Shown here one piece after another: positions 10,537 to 19,496 of a DNA stretch of 64,000 nucleotides. The translations under genes and the position numbers were made by a program. The notes beneath the pieces were generated by a model, which saw only the letters and a list, made by a program, of their open reading frames with translations, did no database searches and was not told where the DNA came from. How positions within the stretch are numbered: the stretch's first letter is position 1; each line of letters begins with the position of its first letter. Source of the DNA: Allobosea lathyri (GTDB taxonomy: Bacteria; Pseudomonadota; Alphaproteobacteria; Rhizobiales; Beijerinckiaceae); the NCBI RefSeq assembly GCF_900108245.1, contig NZ_FNUY01000002.1:310001-374000 (forward strand), in the 5' to 3' direction.

Positions 10537-10956
10537 ATGATTCAAGTGACGCCGTCCATCGCCATCGACGAGAGCGAGATCGAGGAGACCTTCGTGCGTG
10601 CCTCCGGTCCCGGCGGGCAGCATGTCAACAAGGTCTCGAGCGCTGTGCAGCTCAGATTCGATGTCCGGCGCTCTCCGTCGCTGCCCAATGACGTCGCCAT
10701 TCGCCTGATGAAGCTCGCCGGTAGCCGGCTGACGCAGGATGGTGTCATCGTCATCGTCGCGCAGGCGCAGCGCAGCCAGAAGCGCAATCGCGAGGAGGCC
10801 TTGGAGCGCCTGCTGGAGATGATCCGTGAGGCCGCGATCCGGCCGCAGACGCGCCGCCCGACAAAGCCGACCAAGGCATCGAAGGAACGCAGGCTCGTCT
10901 CCAAGGACCGGCGCTCCTCGATCAAGGCCGGCCGCTCGAAGCCCGGTGCTGATTAG
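10537..10956 (+). CDS. arfB: Alternative ribosome-rescue factor ArfB (peptidyl-tRNA hydrolase)
   Basis: Codon-independent release factor that frees stalled ribosomes. The GGQ catalytic motif lies at residues 26-28 within ASGPGGQHVNKVSSAVQLR, and the C-terminus is a lysine/arginine-rich tail (KPTKASKERR ... SSIKAGRSK) that enters the empty mRNA channel. The open frame begins at 10480, but the ATG at 10537 gives the normal 139-residue protein starting two residues before the conserved region. recX overlaps by 1 bp. Confidence 0.93.
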   Translation: MIQVTPSIAIDESEIEETFVRASGPGGQHVNKVSSAVQLRFDVRRSPSLPNDVAIRLMKLAGSRLTQDGVIVIVAQAQRSQKRNREEALERLLEMIREAAIRPQTRRPTKPTKASKERRLVSKDRRSSIKAGRSKPGAD

Positions 10957-11525
10957 TGGAGGCCGGGCGACCGCCTGCGGGTGGCGAGAAACGACGCGAG
11001 CGCAAGCCGCCGCGTCGCATTACCGCCGACTATCTCCAACGTGCCGCGATGTACTACCTGGAGCGCTATTCCGCGCCGGCCGCGCAATTGCGGCGCGTGC
11101 TCGCGCGCAAGGTTGCGGTGAGCTGTCGCTTTCATGGCGACGACCCGACCGGCTTTTCGGCGATGCTCGACGATGTCGTCGCGCGCTGCGTGTCGTCAGG
11201 GCTGGTCGATGACCGCCGCTTCGCCGAGGCGCGCGCCGCCAGCCTGCGCCGAAAAGGTCAGTCGTCGCGGGCTGTAGCGGCCAGGCTGGCGGCCAAGGGC
11301 GTAACGCGGGATCTGGCGGAACAGGCCAGCAGCAACAGTGCCGAAGATGAGATGGCAGCCGCCCGGATCGCGGCGCGGCGCAAGCGGCTCGGGCCGTGGA
11401 GCCGCGGCGACAGGGCTGCGAACCGTCAGAAGGACCTGGCGGCACTCGCGCGCGCCGGGTTCGCGATGACAATCGCCCGCGCCATCATAGACAGCGCGGG
11501 CGATGAAGAAGAGGCGAGCTCGTAA
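10956..11525 (+). CDS. recX: RecA regulatory protein RecX
   Basis: Modulator of RecA filament formation. The 189-residue protein has the RecX three-helix repeats: YLERYSAPAAQLRRVL, then DDRRFAEARAASLRRKGQSSR with the hallmark RxFAxA...R-x-KG pattern, and AARIAARRKRLGPWS. It starts with GTG sharing one base with the arfB stop. recA is not in the window. Confidence 0.88.
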   Translation: MEAGRPPAGGEKRRERKPPRRITADYLQRAAMYYLERYSAPAAQLRRVLARKVAVSCRFHGDDPTGFSAMLDDVVARCVSSGLVDDRRFAEARAASLRRKGQSSRAVAARLAAKGVTRDLAEQASSNSAEDEMAAARIAARRKRLGPWSRGDRAANRQKDLAALARAGFAMTIARAIIDSAGDEEEASS

Positions 11526-11537
11526 GGGCAGGGCGGC

Positions 11538-12521
11538 TCAGTCGAGCTTGACCTGCGCATCTTTCACGACCGTGCCCCAGCGGGCGATTTCCGCCGTGAC
11601 GAACTTGCCGAAATCGTCTCCGGCGAGGGTCGGAATCGGCGAGCCGTTCTTCTTCCAGGTCTCGGAGATCAGCGGCGTCTTGAGCGCTTTCTCGACCTCG
11701 GCGCGCATGCGGGTCACGATATCGGCCGGCGTGCCCTTCGGCGCCCACAGCGCATACCAGGTCGCGACCTCGTAACCTTCGAGCCCGGCCTCCTTGGCGG
11801 TCGGCACATCAGGGATCGCGTCCGAGCGGGTCGCGGCCGCGACCGCCAGACCGCGCAGGCGCCCGCTCTGGATCTGCGGCGCGGACGAACCGAGCCCATC
11901 GAACAGGATATCGACCTGTCCGGCGACGATGTCCTGCAGAGCGGGTCCCGCGCCGCGATAAGGCACATGCGTCAGGTTGGTCTTGGTCTGAAGCTTGAAC
12001 AACTCGCCAGCGAGATGGTGGGTCGTGCCATTGCCGGCGGAGGCGTAGTTGAGCTTGTCGGGGTTTGCCTTGGCGAAGGCGATCAATTCGGCCACCGTCT
12101 TGGCCTGCACCTTGCCGGGATGGACGACGATCACTTGCGGCGGCTGGGCGATGACGGCAATCGGGATGAAATCGGTCTCGATATTGTAGTCGAGCTTGGG
12201 ATAGAGCGCGGGCGCGATGGCGTGATGGGCCGCGCCGACGAAGAAATTATAGCCATCGGCAGGAAGCTTTGAAGCGGCCGAGGCGCCGACCGTGCCGCCT
12301 GCGCCGCCGCGGTTTTCGATGATGATGCGCTGACCGAGCTGCTGGTCGAGCTGGGCTGCCAGCGGGCGGGCGAAGGCGTCGGTGCCGCCGCCGGCGGGGA
12401 AGGGCACGATGAAGGTGATCGGCCTTTGCGGCCATGCCTGTGCTTGAGCGGGGCCTGCTGCGGCGAGAAACAGCCCGGCGGCTGTGCCGAGCGCGGCAAG
12501 GCAGTAACGTGACGTGGTCAT
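11538..12521 (-). CDS. Tripartite tricarboxylate transporter receptor (TctC/Bug family)
   Basis: Periplasmic binding protein of the TctC/Bug family, which captures carboxylates. Signal peptide at residues 1-27 ending AQA, then WPQRPITFIVPFPAGGGTD, the family hallmark, and IIIENRGGAGG. The ATG at 12521 is chosen because GGGAGAG precedes it on the minus strand and the product then begins with the signal peptide; the frame stays open to 12665. No TctA/TctB membrane genes are next to it, which is common for Bug proteins. Ligand unknown. 327 residues. Confidence 0.88.
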   Translation of the reverse strand: MTTSRYCLAALGTAAGLFLAAAGPAQAQAWPQRPITFIVPFPAGGGTDAFARPLAAQLDQQLGQRIIIENRGGAGGTVGASAASKLPADGYNFFVGAAHHAIAPALYPKLDYNIETDFIPIAVIAQPPQVIVVHPGKVQAKTVAELIAFAKANPDKLNYASAGNGTTHHLAGELFKLQTKTNLTHVPYRGAGPALQDIVAGQVDILFDGLGSSAPQIQSGRLRGLAVAAATRSDAIPDVPTAKEAGLEGYEVATWYALWAPKGTPADIVTRMRAEVEKALKTPLISETWKKNGSPIPTLAGDDFGKFVTAEIARWGTVVKDAQVKLD

Positions 12522-12615
12522 TGGATCAGTCTCTCCCTGGACTCTGGAAACGGCTCTTGCTGGCCATTGCTCAGCCGCTGATGCGGATATTGATTGCAGG
12601 GAGTAGGCCATTCGA

Positions 12616-12668
12616 TCGTGGTCTTGGCAAGATCGTTGTCTTGGCAAGCATCGCTGTCTTGGCAATCA
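12616..12668. repeat. Three imperfect tandem copies of an 18-bp unit
   Basis: Copies at 12616-12632 (17 bp), 12633-12650 and 12651-12668, each with the core TGTCTTGGCAA or GGTCTTGGCAA. They lie in the 226-bp gap between the divergent TctC-type gene and the methyltransferase. The TTGGCA hexamers recur every 17-18 bp. The array could bind a regulator or be simple slippage. Confidence 0.75.
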
Positions 12669-12747
12669 TCGGGTTCGCTGGCGGTCCCGACCAGCGCGCG
12701 TTCCTGCGCTGGCCGATTGACAATCGCCGTCGCGGCGGAGATCGATC

Positions 12748-13245
12748 ATGCCCATGAGCCGCCTCGACAGTTTCATTCGCCGTCTCGAAGCACAGCGCCG
12801 CGTGCTGGACTGGGCCGCGGCCGAGATCGAGGGGCAGGACGGGCCGGTGCTGGAGCTTGGCCTGGGCAATGGTCGCACCTACGACCATCTGCGCGAAATC
12901 CTGCCAGCTCGTGCCATCCACGTCTTCGAGCGCGATGCCAGACCAAACCCGCGCTCGATGCCGCCGGCCGCTTATCTCGTGCTGGGAGATATGGCTGAGA
13001 CGCTGCCCGCCTTTGCCGAGAGACACGGGCGCACGGCCGTGCTGGTTCATGTCGACGCGACGACCGGCGTGCCGGAGCGAGACCGCGTCGAACTCGCCTG
13101 GCTGCCGGGCCATGTTGCTGCTCTGGCAGCGGCGGGGGCGCTGGTGATCAGCGGTTCTGCCCTGGAGCACGCGGCGCTGAGCCCAGTCGCCTTGCCCGCG
13201 GGAGTGCCCGATGGACGATATTTCGCTTATCGGCGCGTGACCTGA
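12748..13245 (+). CDS. Small class I SAM-dependent methyltransferase
   Basis: 165-residue Rossmann-fold protein. Motif I is GPVLELGLGNGRTYDHLRE and an acidic residue follows the next strand (IHVFERD), as expected for S-adenosylmethionine binding. The DNA/protein substrate specificity motif is absent and the C-terminus is short, so the substrate is unknown. An alternative ATG lies two codons downstream (12754). It stands alone between divergent and convergent neighbours. Confidence 0.7.
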   Translation: MPMSRLDSFIRRLEAQRRVLDWAAAEIEGQDGPVLELGLGNGRTYDHLREILPARAIHVFERDARPNPRSMPPAAYLVLGDMAETLPAFAERHGRTAVLVHVDATTGVPERDRVELAWLPGHVAALAAAGALVISGSALEHAALSPVALPAGVPDGRYFAYRRVT

Positions 13246-13488
13246 GCGGCCGCTTCGGACTCGCCGCCGTGACCGTTGTTTTCCTGGGTTTAAGACCCCA
13301 GAACCTCAAGGAGGTGCAGCATCGCGACGGCGGCATCATCCGGTCGATGGCGGTCAGCAGGGCGACAGCGTCACAAAGGGCCGCCTCCTTCTATGTCTGA
13401 GACATCCAGATCGACGGAGACCTCACCGCGGACCGAGAAGTGCCGCGATGTCGAGCATGAGGCCGGAAGACTGCCGCCAGCCATGACA

Positions 13489-14910
13489 TCACGGCTTCCG
13501 GAGAACCGCTCCGGGATTGAGAATGCCAAGCGGGTCAAAGGCGAGCTTCACGCTCCTCATCAGTTCAAGCGCCTCGGGCTGCGCAGTCCGGGCCAGAGCG
13601 CCGACAAGCGAGCGGCCGATGCCGTGCTCGGCGGTGATGCTGCCACCGAGCTTGGTGACGATCTCGAAGATGCAGTCGTTGACGGCCCCTGCTGTTGCGG
13701 CAAGCGCGTCGGCGGTGGGGTAATCCGCTTTTGGGAACAGCAGGTTGACGTGAATATTGCCGTCGCCGAGATGGCCGACGAAGAGCGGTCGGGCGGCCGG
13801 AAACCGTGTCGCGGACGCTTGCAGGACCGCCTCGATCAAAGCCGGCACATCGGCCGTTGCAACGCTGGTGTCATGGGAGATGCTGGCGCCAGCGAGACGG
13901 TTTGCCTCCGAGACGGCAAAGCGCAGGGACCAGATTGCTTTTGCCTGGGCTTCGCTCTGAGCGATAACCGCATCCGACAGCACGCCATCCTCCAGTGCCC
14001 GCCCGAGCACATCGGCCAGGGTGTGCTCGACAGGGGCCAGCGGATCGCTGTCGGCAATCTCGATGAAGCAGTACCATGGGTGACGAGCGCCGAGCGGCAG
14101 GGTCGTGCCCGGCACGAGATCGAGCGTCAGCCCCATTTCAGCGTCGCACATCACCTCGAAGCTGGAGATCCGTTCTCCCGCAGTCGTCCGCAAGAAGCCG
14201 AGCAGGTGCAAGGCCGCGGCAGGGCTCGCAAGCCCGCAAAGTGCGGTGGCGCTGACCTTTGGCCGGGCGAACAGCTTGAAGGCGGCGCCGGTCACGATGC
14301 CCAGCGTCCCCTCCGAGCCGATGAGCATGTCGCGCAGCGCATAGCCGGCATTGTCCTTGCGCAACGATTTCAAGCCATGGATGACGGCGCCATCGGCCCG
14401 CACGAATTCGAGGCCCAGGGTGAGATCGCGCACCGTGCCGTAGCGGATCACGTTGATCCCGCCCGCATTGGTCGCGACGATGCCGCCGACCTGGCATGAG
14501 CCCTCGCTGCCCAGGCTGAGCGGGAACAATCTGTCGGCGCCGGTTGCCGCCCTCTGCACGTCGGCGAGGATGCAGCCGGCATCCGCTACCAGCGTGTTGC
14601 CGACCGAATCGATCGATCTGATGCTGTTCAGACGCCCCAGCGACAGGACGACGGCATCTCCATTACCGTCCGGTGTCGCTCCGCCGGACAGGCCGGTGTT
14701 TCCACCTTGCGGCACGACGGAGGTGTGGGTCGCCGTGGCCCAGCGCATGATCTCCGACACCTGGTCGACCGTGCGAGGGCGCAGAACGGCGCGCGCTGTT
14801 CCGTGGCGGCGACCGCGCCAATCGCTGAGATAGGGCGCCATCGCTGCGGGATCGGTGACGATGCAGGCGGGGTCGAGCAAGGCTTCGAGCGATTGCAGGC
14901 CCTCCGGCAT
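13489..14910 (-). CDS. FAD-linked 2-hydroxyacid dehydrogenase (GlcD/D2HGDH type)
   Basis: Flavoenzyme oxidising a D-2-hydroxy acid (glycolate, D-lactate or similar). FAD-binding PCMH domain with PQGGNTGLSGG and VGGIVATNAGG, then the FAD-oxidase C-terminal domain with GHLGDGNIHVNL (metal/substrate histidine) and AEHGIGR. The ATG at 14910 follows the upstream SDR by one base and has GGTGGG 9 bases before it; the frame is open to 14928. As last gene of the sugar operon it may oxidise a product of the aldolase step such as glycolate or lactate (inference). Confidence 0.87.
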   Translation of the reverse strand: MPEGLQSLEALLDPACIVTDPAAMAPYLSDWRGRRHGTARAVLRPRTVDQVSEIMRWATATHTSVVPQGGNTGLSGGATPDGNGDAVVLSLGRLNSIRSIDSVGNTLVADAGCILADVQRAATGADRLFPLSLGSEGSCQVGGIVATNAGGINVIRYGTVRDLTLGLEFVRADGAVIHGLKSLRKDNAGYALRDMLIGSEGTLGIVTGAAFKLFARPKVSATALCGLASPAAALHLLGFLRTTAGERISSFEVMCDAEMGLTLDLVPGTTLPLGARHPWYCFIEIADSDPLAPVEHTLADVLGRALEDGVLSDAVIAQSEAQAKAIWSLRFAVSEANRLAGASISHDTSVATADVPALIEAVLQASATRFPAARPLFVGHLGDGNIHVNLLFPKADYPTADALAATAGAVNDCIFEIVTKLGGSITAEHGIGRSLVGALARTAQPEALELMRSVKLAFDPLGILNPGAVLRKP

Positions 14911-14911
14911 G

Positions 14912-15676
14912 TCAGACTGTCCCACCATCGACGATGAAATTCTGGCCCGTGCACATGCGCGAGACGTCGGATGCGAGAAAGAGGACCATCGCCGCGATGT
15001 CCTCCGGGTCGATCGAGCCCCTGATCGCCTGCGCCTGCTGGGATGCCTCCCATTTCTCGGGCGTGATCCAGAGCGCGCGCTGGCGCTGCGTCATCACCCA
15101 GCCAGGCGTCACGCAATTGACCCGGATGCCGTCAGGGCCCAACGCTCGCGCGAGCGAACGGGTGAAGCCGAGCACGGCGGATTTCGCCGTGGTGTAGGCG
15201 ATCATGTGCGGAGAGCCCTTCATCCACGAAATCGAGCTCAGATTGATCAGCGAACCGCCGCCGAGCCCCTGCATGTCCGGGGCGAGCGCCTGGGCTACGA
15301 ACATCATCGGGCGCAGATTTACAGCGAAGCGGTCATCCCAATATTCCGGCGTCACCTCCTCGAAGGCGTGCCGTTCATCATGGCCGGCATTGTTGACGCC
15401 GATCGCGAAGGGGCCGCAGGCCTTGCGAGCTGCGGCGATTGCCTCCTGAGTTGCGGGGATGTCGCGCAAGTCGACGGCATGGAACGAGACCGTTGCGCCG
15501 GCTTCGGCCAGCATTGCCGCCAGCGCTTCGCCGCGTTCGCGATCCCGATCGAGGAAGGCGACCTTGACCTCCTGGCGAGCGAGCGCCTCGACGATCGCGC
15601 GGCCGATCCCGTCGGCGCCACCGGTGACGAGCGCAGCGCGACCGGCAAGGTCCGGGTAGACGGCGTCTGGCCTCAT
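14912..15676 (-). CDS. SDR-family oxidoreductase (probable sugar 1-dehydrogenase)
   Basis: Classical short-chain dehydrogenase of 254 residues. It has the NAD(P)-binding TGGADGIGRA, the VNNAG strand, catalytic Ser in INLSSIS, the Tyr-Lys pair in AYTTAKSA and the C-terminal FIVDGG. Similar SDRs oxidise aldoses (arabinose, fucose, xylose) at C1 to lactones. The context, between an IclR-SMP-30 lactonase and a 2-hydroxyacid dehydrogenase, fits that role, but the substrate is inferred. It overlaps the upstream gene by 4 bp. Confidence 0.88.
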   Translation of the reverse strand: MRPDAVYPDLAGRAALVTGGADGIGRAIVEALARQEVKVAFLDRDRERGEALAAMLAEAGATVSFHAVDLRDIPATQEAIAAARKACGPFAIGVNNAGHDERHAFEEVTPEYWDDRFAVNLRPMMFVAQALAPDMQGLGGGSLINLSSISWMKGSPHMIAYTTAKSAVLGFTRSLARALGPDGIRVNCVTPGWVMTQRQRALWITPEKWEASQQAQAIRGSIDPEDIAAMVLFLASDVSRMCTGQNFIVDGGTV

Positions 15677-17427
15677 GCGCCGAACTCGGATGCGTGCAGG
15701 CCGGGGACATCGACCGGCAAGGTGAACAAGCCTCCCGAAAGGGGCGCTTCCGTCAGGACGCGCGAGGGCAGTCGAACGCGGGCACTGGTGATGAACAGTG
15801 TTTTCAGCCCGTCACCGCCAAAGGCGATGCTGGTCGGGCGCGGAACCGGCAGGCGGACTTCACGCACAAGCTTTCCGTCCGGCGCATAACGATGCAGGCA
15901 CCAGCCGTCCCAGACCGCGCACCAGACGAAGCCCTCGCTGTCGACGGCAAGTCCGTCGGGACGGCCGAGCGCTCGGTCGATTTCGGCGAAGATGCGTCGG
16001 CGGCCGAGCGTCCCCTCACGGATATCGAAATCATAGGCATAGATCCGCCCCGGCGCGGAATCGGCGAAGTAGAAGGTTCGCCCGTCCGGACTCCAGTCGA
16101 GACCGTTGGCGACGGTCAGGCCGCTTTCCCGGCGCTCCCAGGATAGATCGGGCGCGATCGCATAAAGCGAGCCGCTGGTGCGGCTGGCGTCGAGCCGCAT
16201 CGTCCCAGCCCAAAGGCGGCCCTGCCGGTCGCATTTTCCGTCGTTGAAACGATTATCCGAAATCTCGGCTTCCGGATCAACGAGAGGCGTGAGCGTGCCG
16301 CTGGCGAAATCGAAAGCCTCAAGCCCATCCTGCGTGAGCGCGACCAGCCCGCCGCCGCGGCGCCGGGCGACGGCACTGACCAGGCGAGGCAGCATGACCT
16401 CCTCATTGGCGCGGGTGGCCGGATCGAAGCGGTTGATCGAGGGGGCGAGGATGTCGACCCAGTAGAGCCGCTTCTCCGGCGCCGACCAGACCGGCCCTTC
16501 CGCGAGATGGGCGCCCCAGGGCAGCACGCATTCGACCTCGGGATCGACTGCGCGTCCCGACTGGATGCTGGGTGAGATATTCATGTTCAGCGGCGTCGCT
16601 CCGACATTGCCGGAGATCTGCCGCGCTGCCGCCATGAGATCGCGGCCTGTCACGTGCAGCCGGTCGCTCGTCAGGCGCGAACTCGGGCCGAAAATGCCGA
16701 TGGCGGCAACCGCGCTGCCGGTATGGTCGAAGATCGGCGCTGCGACGGAGGCTACGCCCGCGACATGCTCTTCGAGCGAAATGGCATAGCCCCGCGCGCG
16801 CGCCAGTGCGAGATCGGCCAGCAGCGCATCTTCCTGCGTGAAGGTCGCTTCGGTGAAGCGCTCGAGCTTGATCCTGTCGAACACGGCTCGCTGCTCATGC
16901 GGCTGCGCGAAAGCGAGCAGCGCCTTGCCGCCCGCCGTGCAATGCAGCGGCGCGCGCCGGCCGATCTCGATGCGGAAACCATAGGGGCCGCCGCGGCTGC
17001 GCTGATCGATATAGAGCGCTTCGTCATTGTCGATCGCGCAGAGCGCCGCCGTTTCGCGGGTCTCTTCGGCGAGGCGTTCCAGCACGGGGGCGGCCGCGCC
17101 GCGGAGATCGAAGGATTCCCAGACGCGGTGGGCCAGCTCGAACAGGCGGTGGCCGAGCCGGTAGGTGGCGTCGCTGTCCTCCTGCCGGATCAGCCGGAAG
17201 AGCACCAGCGTGTTGAGCATGCGCGCGAGCGTGCCCTTGGGCAGGCCTGTCGCGGCCTGAAGGTCCTTGAAGCGGGGCGGCGTCGGCGCTTCGCCGATCA
17301 CGTCGAGCAGATAGAGCCCCTTGGCCAGCGCTGCGGCGCCGGTGGGAACGTCGCGCTCGTCCGGAGTCAGGACGCGCGCTTCGCCCGAGCCTGCACTGCC
17401 TCGTCGATCATGCGGTCGAACGTCCAT
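15673..17427 (-). CDS. Fusion: IclR-family regulator + SMP-30/gluconolactonase
   Basis: 584 residues in one frame. N-terminal half (about 33-275): IclR winged helix (RFKDLQAATGLPKGTLARML) and IclR effector domain (LHCTAGGKALLAF). C-terminal half (about 296-584): six-bladed SMP-30 lactonase with all metal/catalytic positions, Glu310 in HLAEGPVW, Asn395 in RFNDGKCD, Asn441 in VANGLDW and Asp491 in GRPDGLAVD. No stop or frame break separates the halves. The start is uncertain: the ATG at 17427 overlaps the epimerase gene by 61 bp and the first 30 residues look unconserved. Likely controls the operon and hydrolyses its lactone. Confidence 0.9.
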   Translation of the reverse strand: MDVRPHDRRGSAGSGEARVLTPDERDVPTGAAALAKGLYLLDVIGEAPTPPRFKDLQAATGLPKGTLARMLNTLVLFRLIRQEDSDATYRLGHRLFELAHRVWESFDLRGAAAPVLERLAEETRETAALCAIDNDEALYIDQRSRGGPYGFRIEIGRRAPLHCTAGGKALLAFAQPHEQRAVFDRIKLERFTEATFTQEDALLADLALARARGYAISLEEHVAGVASVAAPIFDHTGSAVAAIGIFGPSSRLTSDRLHVTGRDLMAAARQISGNVGATPLNMNISPSIQSGRAVDPEVECVLPWGAHLAEGPVWSAPEKRLYWVDILAPSINRFDPATRANEEVMLPRLVSAVARRRGGGLVALTQDGLEAFDFASGTLTPLVDPEAEISDNRFNDGKCDRQGRLWAGTMRLDASRTSGSLYAIAPDLSWERRESGLTVANGLDWSPDGRTFYFADSAPGRIYAYDFDIREGTLGRRRIFAEIDRALGRPDGLAVDSEGFVWCAVWDGWCLHRYAPDGKLVREVRLPVPRPTSIAFGGDGLKTLFITSARVRLPSRVLTEAPLSGGLFTLPVDVPGLHASEFGA

Positions 17428-18359
17428 CGCGGTTCATATCCCAATTCGTTCCGGATCCTGGCATTGGACGTCCGGTAGAAGACGCCGCCACCCGGCAGGT
17501 CGATGGTCTTCAGAGGAAGCGCCGTCAACTCCGCCATCCTCGGCAGCGCTGCGGCGAAGTCGACAGGTTCTGTCGCGCCGAGATTGTAAACCTGTCCGGC
17601 TGCTGCGGGATGGTCGAGCGCGAGCAGGATGCCCTCGACCATGTCGCGGGTGTCGGTGATGTGCATCTGGAAGGGGCGCCCGGTCTCGTTACGCGACAGC
17701 ACGAGCGCCTCGCGGCCTTCATCGGCCTGCCGAAGCAGCGCAACCGCGGCTTCGTTGCCAAAACCCTCCTGCTGGCGGATCTTGGGGTGCAGGAAGAAGC
17801 GAGGTCCGGAAAAGAAGCTCTCGGGATCGAGCAGTTCGGTTGCATCCTGCGTATGCGAGAAGCGCAGGATGGTCGCCGGCGTGCCGCTGCTGCGCTCGAA
17901 GAAGCGGACAAGCTCCTCGCCGAGCAGCTTGGTCAGCCCGTAAGCCGATCGTGGCTTGAGTGGATGGTTCTCGTCGATGGGCTGATAGTCGGGCACGTTC
18001 TCCGGGTAGACTTCGCCGGAGCTCGCGAAGACGAACCTGCGCGGCTTTACCCGCGCGGCTTCCTCCAGCAGAACGCGCGTGCCCTCGACATTGGCGCGAA
18101 ACAGCCTGTCGCCATCGGCGGGCAGCCAGGACATGAAGGCTCCGAGATGCAGAATGGCGTCGACGCCGCCGACCGCGTCCGCCGCCGCCGATCGTTCATC
18201 GAAGCCGCCAAGCACTTCCCGGTAGGCCGGGTGTTCGATGCCGGACGATCTGAGGTCGAAGCCCGTCACCCGGTGGCCGGATTCGAGCAGGCGCCGCGCG
18301 ACCCTGGACCCGACACGGCCGGCGCTGCCGGTGACGAGAACGCGCGTCGCGTCGCTCAT
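17367..18359 (-). CDS. NAD-dependent sugar epimerase/dehydratase family protein
   Basis: Extended SDR, 330 residues. Rossmann motif VLVTGSAGRVGSRVARRL, Ser in FASSGEVY and the catalytic pair in SAYGLTKLLGEEL. The family covers UDP-sugar 4-epimerases and uronate or aldose dehydrogenases. In a catabolic operon with a lactonase and an acid-sugar dehydratase, a free-sugar or uronate dehydrogenase is at least as likely as a nucleotide-sugar epimerase. Overlaps the ABC ATPase gene by 4 bp. Confidence 0.82.
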   Translation of the reverse strand: MSDATRVLVTGSAGRVGSRVARRLLESGHRVTGFDLRSSGIEHPAYREVLGGFDERSAAADAVGGVDAILHLGAFMSWLPADGDRLFRANVEGTRVLLEEAARVKPRRFVFASSGEVYPENVPDYQPIDENHPLKPRSAYGLTKLLGEELVRFFERSSGTPATILRFSHTQDATELLDPESFFSGPRFFLHPKIRQQEGFGNEAAVALLRQADEGREALVLSRNETGRPFQMHITDTRDMVEGILLALDHPAAAGQVYNLGATEPVDFAAALPRMAELTALPLKTIDLPGGGVFYRTSNARIRNELGYEPRWTFDRMIDEAVQARAKRAS

Positions 18360-19480
18360 CGGATCGCCTCCTGCGTCACGGCATCGAAGACGTGCAGCCG
18401 GGCTGGATCGAAGGAGAGCGTCAATCGTTCGCCAAACGCACGGCCGTCCGGGCTGATCAGCCGCGCGATCAGGGAATTGCCACGACCGTCCTCATCGCTG
18501 GCCCCATTGCGCGCCTGCCCGACACGGTTTTCCGGCGGAAGGTCGACATAGACATATTGTTCGCTGCCGAGACTTTCGACGAGGCGTGGCTGCACCTCGA
18601 ACGACACGGCGCCGGGTCCCGCCATGATGTGCTCCGGCCGCAGGCCGACGATGACGTCCTTGCCGGGGAGGGCGGCGAGCGGAACGGGCAGCGTCACGTC
18701 CTGGCCGAAAAGCCGGACCTGCGCGCGCCCGCCTGTATCGGCCACCGGCGATTGCAGGAAGTTCATGCCGGGCGATCCGATGAAGCCGGCGACGAAGAGG
18801 TTGGCTGGCTCGCGGAACATCAGATCGGGATGGGCGATCTGCTGGATCTCGCCATCCTTCATGATGACGATCCGGTCGGCCATCGTCATGGCCTCGGTCT
18901 GGTCATGGGTGACGTAGATCGTGGTGACGCCGAGGCGTTTGTGGAGCGCGCTGATCTCGGCGCGGGTATGGACGCGCAGTTTGGCGTCGAGATTGGAGAG
19001 CGGCTCGTCCATCAGGAAGGCGAGCGGCTCGCGCACAATGGCACGGCCCAGAGCCACGCGCTGGCGCTGGCCGCCCGACAAGGCGCGCGGGCGCCGGTCG
19101 AGCAGATGATCGATCGCGAGGATCCTTGCAGCTTCCGTGACGCGGCGTTCGATCTCTGCAGCCTCGGTGCCGCGCATCTTCAGGCCGAAGCCCATGTTCT
19201 TGCGTACGGTGAGATGCGGGTAGAGCGCGTAATTCTGGAAGACCATCGCGATGTCGCGATCGCCCGGCGAAAGGTCGGTGACATCGCGCTCGCCGATCGT
19301 GACCTTGCCGGAGGAGGCTTCCTCCAGCCCAGCGAGGATCTTGAGCATCGTCGACTTGCCGCAGCCCGATGGGCCAACGAGGACGACGAACTCGCCATCT
19401 GCGATATCGAGGGAAAAGTCCTTGAGCACGGAAAGCCCGCCATAGGATTTCGTGACGTGCTCGATGCGAATACCGGCCAT
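18356..19480 (-). CDS. Sugar ABC transporter ATPase (MalK/UgpC type)
   Basis: 374-residue ATPase of a carbohydrate importer. Walker A GPSGCGKST, Q-loop VFQNYALYPHLTV, signature LSGGQRQRVALGRAI, Walker B FLMDEPLSNLD, H-loop TIYVTHDQTEAM and a C-terminal TOBE-like domain including VGLRPEHIM. Works with the two permeases and binding protein immediately upstream. The coupled order suggests one transcript. Confidence 0.94.
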   Translation of the reverse strand: MAGIRIEHVTKSYGGLSVLKDFSLDIADGEFVVLVGPSGCGKSTMLKILAGLEEASSGKVTIGERDVTDLSPGDRDIAMVFQNYALYPHLTVRKNMGFGLKMRGTEAAEIERRVTEAARILAIDHLLDRRPRALSGGQRQRVALGRAIVREPLAFLMDEPLSNLDAKLRVHTRAEISALHKRLGVTTIYVTHDQTEAMTMADRIVIMKDGEIQQIAHPDLMFREPANLFVAGFIGSPGMNFLQSPVADTGGRAQVRLFGQDVTLPVPLAALPGKDVIVGLRPEHIMAGPGAVSFEVQPRLVESLGSEQYVYVDLPPENRVGQARNGASDEDGRGNSLIARLISPDGRAFGERLTLSFDPARLHVFDAVTQEAIR

Positions 19481-19496
19481 TGCTTGGTCCTGTGGC

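Noticed and set aside
12616..12668. Tandem repeat considered as a CRISPR array
   Set aside because: Units are contiguous with no unique spacers, only three copies, no cas genes.
13393..14499. 368-codon plus-strand frame opposite the FAD dehydrogenase
   Set aside because: Antisense to a gene with clear FAD-binding and active-site motifs; no plausible domain.
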